11,577 bases of DNA. Source: Opitutus sp. GAS368 (GTDB taxonomy: Bacteria > Verrucomicrobiota > Verrucomicrobiia > Opitutales > UBA953). The DNA is taken from contig CAMDQP010000023.1 of the NCBI GenBank assembly GCA_945906115.1, positions 1 to 11,577 on the forward strand, given 5' to 3'. The notes under the pieces are model-generated. The model saw nothing but the letters and a program-made list of their open reading frames with translations, was not told where the DNA came from and searched no databases. This document shows positions 7,140 to 11,577 of the stretch, piece by piece. A program made the translations under genes and the position numbers. The first letter of the stretch is position 1; each line of letters opens with the position of its first letter.

Positions 7140-8873
7140 ATGTTCACTTCCAGCAAGAAAAACCCCACCCTCTCCTGGGTAGACTGCCTCAGCGGGGCCC
7201 GGGGACTCATCGACAGCCTGCCTGCCGCCTTGCCCGGAGATGGAGCGAACCCTTCCCTTTCCTTGGTCAAGAGTGGTGAAGCCATCGCCCTTGAACCCTC
7301 CGACCAAGGTTCGGCCCTCGTCAATGGAGCCCCCCTCCGTCAACGCATCGAGATCTCCGAAGCCACGACGATCCAACTGCCTTCCGCCCTCTTGGTCGCC
7401 GCCCCGTCCGATCAGCATAACTTTACCTTCATCCGCACCGATCTCTGGGTCCTCTTCGACGCCCAGACCGGCGAACAACTCGGTGAATTCCCCCCGCAAC
7501 GTCTCCTCGACGTCGCCCAGGAACTCGGCCGCGCCACCGACACCCTCGCCTGCACGCCGCAGGGACTCGAAGTCGGCTTCAGTCTTTCGCAGATTGCCCC
7601 GCTACTTTCTCCGCAGGAAGAAGCGCCCATCCGTCCGAGTGGCAAAGCGCTGCTCACCGCCGAACAGAATCGCGGCGCCCACCTCTGCCCGGTCTGCTGG
7701 ACGCGCTTCGACGCCGGTGACGCGCTGAGCATCGCGGTCCACGAAGACCTGCGCGGCGACCCAATCCTCGGCTCCGATGTGCGCCTGCGTTTCCAGCCGA
7801 CCCGCTTTAACGATCAAGGCCTTGCGCTCGACCCAATGGGCCTCGCGTGCACCGATATCGCCTGCCCGCATTGCCGCCGCCAGCTTCCGCCCGGCTACCT
7901 CGACCGTCCGCACCGCATCATTTCGCTCATCGGCGCGCCCAGCGCCGGCAAGTCCTACTACCTCGCGGTGCTCACGCGCACCCTGCAGGACCGCCTGCCA
8001 GAGGACTTCAACCTGGCCTTCAAGGATGGCGATCCCAGCGGCAACATGCTGCTCAACCAGATGCGCAATACGCTCTTCTCCGCGGCCACGCCGGAAGACG
8101 CGCTACTCGGCAAGACGGCCCTCGAAGGCGCGACGTACGAGAAGCTTCCCCGCCTCGGCCGCATGGTCTCCCTGCCCCGTCCGTTCATCTACTCCATCAG
8201 CCGCCCCGGCCAACAGCGCAACGAGACCTCGGTCATCCTCTACGATAACGCGGGCGAACACTTCGAGCCGGGTATCGATATCCATGACTCGCCCGGCGCA
8301 ATGCACGTCGCAACCTCGAGCGGGCTGATCTTCCTCTTTGACCCCACCGCCAACGCGCGCTTCAAGTCGAAGCTCGTCGGCGGCGAGGATCCGCAACTCA
8401 CCCTCAAGGGACGCGTCGACCAGCAGGATAGCATCCTGTCCGAGATGGAGACCCGCATGAAACGCGTCCTCGGACTCGCGCAAGATGAACGCATCAAGAC
8501 TCCACTGGCCTTCGTTGTCGGCAAGTGCGATACCTGGGAGAAGCTCCTGAGTTCCCCGCTCGAACCAGTAATCAAATCCGGCGCCCTCGACCTGGCCGCT
8601 GTCGCCCGCAATTCCGCCCGCGTCCGCGACGTCCTCGTCACGCTCTGCCCAGGCCTCGTCGCCTCGGCGGAATCACTCGCAGAACAGATCAGTTACTTCG
8701 CGGCCACCTCGTTCGGGCATACCCCGGTGATGATCCAAGCTGGCTTGAACAAGGGCCGCATCGCCCCCGACCCGCAGCGCCTCGCGCCGGCCCATGTCGA
8801 AGAGCCCCTCTATTGGCTGATGCACCTCGCCTCCCCGGCGATGTTCCCCTCGTCCGAAACCTCCGCCCGCTAA
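7140..8873 (+). CDS. Zinc-ribbon P-loop GTPase, double-GTPase-2-like
   Basis: The 577-residue protein looks like a cytosolic GTP-dependent switch. A beta-rich N-terminal part (about 38-145) with ALVNGAPLRQRIEI vaguely recalls an FHA fold. A zinc ribbon follows: CPVC (Cys183, Cys186) paired with Cys237, Cys242 and Cys245 in CTDIACPHC. The GTPase core has the P-loop GAPSAGKS (265-272), a switch II-like DNAGE (Asp369-Glu373), GKCD (461-464) in the place of NKxD, and FAATSFG (520-526) near the G5 position. The tail VEEPLYWLMHL is typical of GTPases annotated as 'double-GTPase 2', which occur beside GAP1 proteins, as here. It has no transmembrane segment. I chose ATG 7140, preceded by GGAG at a short spacing, over GTG 7062. 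The stop overlaps the next ATG (TAATG), implying a joint complex. The exact family name is from memory; the GTPase fold itself is well supported. Confidence 0.85.
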   Translation: MFTSSKKNPTLSWVDCLSGARGLIDSLPAALPGDGANPSLSLVKSGEAIALEPSDQGSALVNGAPLRQRIEISEATTIQLPSALLVAAPSDQHNFTFIRTDLWVLFDAQTGEQLGEFPPQRLLDVAQELGRATDTLACTPQGLEVGFSLSQIAPLLSPQEEAPIRPSGKALLTAEQNRGAHLCPVCWTRFDAGDALSIAVHEDLRGDPILGSDVRLRFQPTRFNDQGLALDPMGLACTDIACPHCRRQLPPGYLDRPHRIISLIGAPSAGKSYYLAVLTRTLQDRLPEDFNLAFKDGDPSGNMLLNQMRNTLFSAATPEDALLGKTALEGATYEKLPRLGRMVSLPRPFIYSISRPGQQRNETSVILYDNAGEHFEPGIDIHDSPGAMHVATSSGLIFLFDPTANARFKSKLVGGEDPQLTLKGRVDQQDSILSEMETRMKRVLGLAQDERIKTPLAFVVGKCDTWEKLLSSPLEPVIKSGALDLAAVARNSARVRDVLVTLCPGLVASAESLAEQISYFAATSFGHTPVMIQAGLNKGRIAPDPQRLAPAHVEEPLYWLMHLASPAMFPSSETSAR

Positions 8874-11005
8874 TGCCCCTCCAACTTATCTTCACGTCGG
8901 CGTCGCAGGGACTCACGCCCGGCCGCAGCGGCTATTGCACTGTCGCCCGCCACCGCGCCATCCCGGACCGCCTGGCCCAGTTGCTCGAGTCCGTCGGCAC
9001 GCCCCACGAACGCCCCGAAGGCGAGACGTTCACACTCCGCATGCTCGAAGCGGGCGACAAGAACTGGTGCGTGCTCTCGCGCTTCGTCGCGCGCGGACTC
9101 GACTACACGCAGCGCGACAACCGCCTGGCCCATCACCTGATCTTCTCCCTCGAAGAAGCCGCCATCCTCCCGCCGCCCGCTGCTATCGCTGGACGCTGGA
9201 AAGGCTGGCGCGACGAATGGTCCGGAGCCCCCACCTGGCTCGAAGGCGAAGATCGCCCGCTTCAACTGGAAACGCAGACACCGCTCACGCCCGCGGTAAC
9301 GTGGCGCGAAGAAACCGGCACCGGTGCCAAGGCCGCTTGGCTCATCAACGCTTCTGGCCCCGCCGCCGTCGGCCTGCTCAACCCCCCCGAAACCCTGCGC
9401 CTCCTCCGCCTCCTCGCCGAAGCCTCTGCGCTCCTCGGCAAGTCCGCTTGGGCCGCTACCTTCACCACCGACGCCACCACCACGGGCAGCGATGGCTTCC
9501 TCTGGGCCGTTAACTCAACCTCCGCCGCCGCGACGATTGACTTCACCACCGCGAAATCTTTGCCCGCCCCCTCGGGTGATATCGCCCGTCAGGCTGCCGC
9601 CGGACTGACTTCGCCCAAAGTTGGTATCGGACAGCCTCAGCGCCGCTCCGGTGCCGCTCCCTCCGCTTCCTCCGGCAACAACGCGGCCGCTTGGATCATC
9701 GGCGGGCTCATCATTCTCGCCGCTGGCGCCGTGGCGTTGTTCCTGCTGAACCGTGAACCCGAACCCACACCTCCCCCCATCGTCGTCGAAGTCAAATCGG
9801 CGCCTTCCCCGGACGATATCGCCAAGGCCGACGAGATTCTCAAAACCAACCGCGCACTCACCGAGATCCAAGGCCTGATGGACTCCGATGATTTCATGGG
9901 CGCCGCTAAGCTGTGGGCCGAGACCAGCACCCTTTCGCCAACCTTCGTCCGCAACTACCGCGAGCAGATCTTGCCCCGCATCCTCAGTAACTTCTCCGCC
10001 AGCGTAACCAAGCAACTCCTGAACCGACTCGATCGACCGGGTGTGCTCAATGACCCCAAGTCCATTCAGGATGCGATCGCCGAAGCCAAGGAAGCCCTTC
10101 GCCTCGGCACCGAGATCAAGGTGCCTCAGAACGAAGCGTGGAAGCGCCTGCAGGCCTGCCTCGAGCGGGCGCAGTCACTAACGAGCATCGAAGTACGGCC
10201 GACGATGGTCATCCCAGGCGAATGGCGGACTGGCGAAACTGGAGTCAACTCCCCATCGCAGGCCGACTTCACACTCTCCCCCTCCGCGGCCGACGCCGTG
10301 GCCAAGTTCGTTGAGGCTTCTGGGGCAACCCTGCGCGAATCCGTCCAAATCCGCATCCGCCTCCTCGCCTTCACCTCTCCTCACCTGCGCGACGACCAGT
10401 CGAAATACCTCAACGGCGAGATCCGCCGCACGCCGCAGGCCACTTGGATTGAGTCGACTCCCGAACCCGGCAAACTTCCAGCCATCGGCATCGGGCTGAG
10501 CAGCCGTCGGAACGAAGTGTCGCTGAACTTCCCCACCGGCGAAGGCGCCCGCGCCGGCGCTAATCGCCTGATTGAAGTGATTCTCCCGAAAGGCGATCGT
10601 CAGTGCTTCGCGCTCATCGGAGACCTCAAGACACTGCAGCCGCTGAACCTCGGCCCTGATGCCCTGCTGCTCGACGCCGAAACGGGCGTCATCCGGCCCG
10701 CTCCCTGGGCCGAAAGCGCGGTCAACGCCTTCATCTGGACCAAAGGCTCCATTGGACTTTATCCGGAAGGCCACGAATTCCCCGACCGCGACCTGCCCTC
10801 GATTCGCGCCACGCGCTCCGTCCTCGAGACCGACATCATCCGACTCGAAAGCAAGCAAGGCCCCGGCACGCCACCCTACGAGATCGTCGCCCAACGCCGG
10901 AAACTCTTCAAGGAAGGTAAGCTCATGGAGGCCGGTGCTCCGTGGTCAATCCAAGCCATCGATGCCAACGGTGCCGCCGGTCCTCGATTGCTAGAGTTCC
11001 GCTGA
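8873..11005 (+). CDS. Membrane-anchored GTPase-associated protein, GAP1-N2-like N-terminus
   Basis: The 710-residue protein is the probable partner of the GTPase upstream, whose stop codon it overlaps by one base. Residues 3-90 match what I know of the GAP1-N2 domain: LIFTSASQGLTPGRSGYCTV, then a VLSRFVARGLDYTQRDNRLAHH block with TQR and AHH. A less distinct domain continues to about 245, followed by a Ser/Pro/Gly-rich linker with RR at 257-258. One membrane helix lies at about 271-292 (WIIGGLIILAAGAVALFLL). Basic residues before it and an acidic, proline-rich stretch after it place the N-terminus in the cytosol. Beyond lie a helical part (about 311-440) and a beta-rich part (about 441-710) that I do not recognise, probably outside the membrane. 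This suggests signal transfer between envelope and GTPase, but that is inference. The frame extends upstream to 8525 inside the GTPase gene; that part is a shadow. Confidence 0.8.
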   Translation: MPLQLIFTSASQGLTPGRSGYCTVARHRAIPDRLAQLLESVGTPHERPEGETFTLRMLEAGDKNWCVLSRFVARGLDYTQRDNRLAHHLIFSLEEAAILPPPAAIAGRWKGWRDEWSGAPTWLEGEDRPLQLETQTPLTPAVTWREETGTGAKAAWLINASGPAAVGLLNPPETLRLLRLLAEASALLGKSAWAATFTTDATTTGSDGFLWAVNSTSAAATIDFTTAKSLPAPSGDIARQAAAGLTSPKVGIGQPQRRSGAAPSASSGNNAAAWIIGGLIILAAGAVALFLLNREPEPTPPPIVVEVKSAPSPDDIAKADEILKTNRALTEIQGLMDSDDFMGAAKLWAETSTLSPTFVRNYREQILPRILSNFSASVTKQLLNRLDRPGVLNDPKSIQDAIAEAKEALRLGTEIKVPQNEAWKRLQACLERAQSLTSIEVRPTMVIPGEWRTGETGVNSPSQADFTLSPSAADAVAKFVEASGATLRESVQIRIRLLAFTSPHLRDDQSKYLNGEIRRTPQATWIESTPEPGKLPAIGIGLSSRRNEVSLNFPTGEGARAGANRLIEVILPKGDRQCFALIGDLKTLQPLNLGPDALLLDAETGVIRPAPWAESAVNAFIWTKGSIGLYPEGHEFPDRDLPSIRATRSVLETDIIRLESKQGPGTPPYEIVAQRRKLFKEGKLMEAGAPWSIQAIDANGAAGPRLLEFR

Positions 11006-11008
11006 TTC

Positions 11009-11577
11009 ATGCAGGTCGAACGCCTCATCGCCCGCATCCGCGGTCAGCTTGAGCTCGGGACCCCCGACCTGGAGGCGCGTTCCCTCGCCGGCGAATACGC
11101 CGCACTCTGCCAGCGCGCCCGCGAACGTCTCGAACAGTGCGCCACGCTCGTGCGCAGCGGCAACGAGCACGCCGCCTTTCAAGCCGCAGAATCCGACCCC
11201 GACCTGCTCGGCCTCTGCGCCCTGCTGAGTTTCGCGGAATCCGACCGTTGGCATGCCCTCTGCCGTGAGCGCGGCCTGCCCGCCGGCTTCCCGCTCGACG
11301 GTCAGCACGTCCTCGCTGTCGAAGGACTCTACGGGCGCGAGATTGGCGAAAGCCACCCGCTCTACCGCGATTACCGCGACGCCATCCGTCGGCGCGAAGA
11401 AGACCGCGCCCTCTCCGTGCTGCGCTCGATCGTCCGCATCAATCCCGCCGACCCCAACGCCCGCTCCGAACTCGAGCGTCTCTCCGCCAAGTTCCTCCGC
11501 GAATCACTCGGCAAAGTGGCGACCTTCTTCGAAAAAAGCCGCGAAGAGGAAGCCGTCGAGTTGATGAACCGCATGGA
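11009..11577 (+). CDS. Helical TPR-like protein of the GTPase operon (3' end cut by window)
   Basis: The gene starts at ATG 11009-11011, three bases after the previous stop, and runs open to the window end, giving 189 complete codons. The frame is continuous, without stops, and shows coding-like composition. The product is almost all helix and rich in Arg, Glu, Leu and Ala. It has no signal peptide and no membrane helix so far. Residues 1-95 include four cysteines (34, 44, 70, 85) spread through helices, without a zinc-like spacing. Residues 133-165 (RALSVLRSIVRINPADPNAR, then SELERLSAKFL) resemble a TPR helix pair with the usual NPxDPxA turn. I do not recognise the family. Tight linkage suggests an adaptor or scaffold for the GTPase and its GAP1-like partner. 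The missing C-terminus may hold further domains or a membrane anchor. Confidence 0.8.
   Translation, partial: MQVERLIARIRGQLELGTPDLEARSLAGEYAALCQRARERLEQCATLVRSGNEHAAFQAAESDPDLLGLCALLSFAESDRWHALCRERGLPAGFPLDGQHVLAVEGLYGREIGESHPLYRDYRDAIRRREEDRALSVLRSIVRINPADPNARSELERLSAKFLRESLGKVATFFEKSREEEAVELMNRM

Noticed and set aside
8525..8872. 116-codon N-terminal extension of the GAP1-like protein
   Set aside because: It lies inside the GTPase gene, and the product is Arg/Pro-rich shadow sequence. The GAP1-like domain begins right at the TAATG start.

Overview
The window is GC-rich, densely coding bacterial chromosome. It holds one RNA gene, seven genes on the minus strand and three on the plus strand. 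A bacterial lineage is certain from the RNase P RNA, the PTS enzyme I and the ECF sigma factor. My guess is a verrucomicrobial or related PVC bacterium. This rests on the anti-sigma style (a short helical N-terminus plus one membrane helix, no zinc motif), the GTPase/GAP1-type pair, and the near absence of Shine-Dalgarno sequences. It is inference, not proof.

Layout. Positions 1-345 carry the 3' part of rnpB (plus strand, cut by the window edge), followed by a strong GAAA-loop hairpin at 356-385. The minus-strand run converges on that hairpin. In transcription order (right to left) it reads: ECF sigma factor (7021-6431), its overlapping membrane partner (6434-5928), ptsI (5876-4128), hisC (4128-3034), hisB (2996-2394), hisH (2391-1747) and citrate synthase gltA (1711-410). 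Overlaps or gaps of at most 51 bases make one long transcript possible, though internal promoters are likely. The block joins envelope signalling, sugar phosphotransfer, three histidine steps and the entry step of the TCA cycle. ptsH and the remaining his genes are not in view.

A 118-base divergent region (7022-7139) separates the sigma operon from a plus-strand operon. It contains a perfect 6+6 inverted repeat, AGGTCA-n5-TGACCT, which overlaps the candidate -35 elements on both strands.

The plus-strand operon (7140 to the end) is the most interesting part. Gene 1 is a zinc-ribbon P-loop GTPase resembling the 'double-GTPase 2' type. Gene 2 overlaps it by one base (TAATG) and has an N-terminal domain resembling GTPase-associated protein 1 (GAP1-N2), then one membrane helix and a C-terminal part of about 410 residues that I do not recognise. 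Gene 3 starts three bases later and is an all-helical, TPR-like protein cut by the window end. I read this as a membrane-anchored GTPase signalling or conflict module, possibly controlled by the divergently transcribed ECF sigma/anti-sigma pair. Its true function is unknown.
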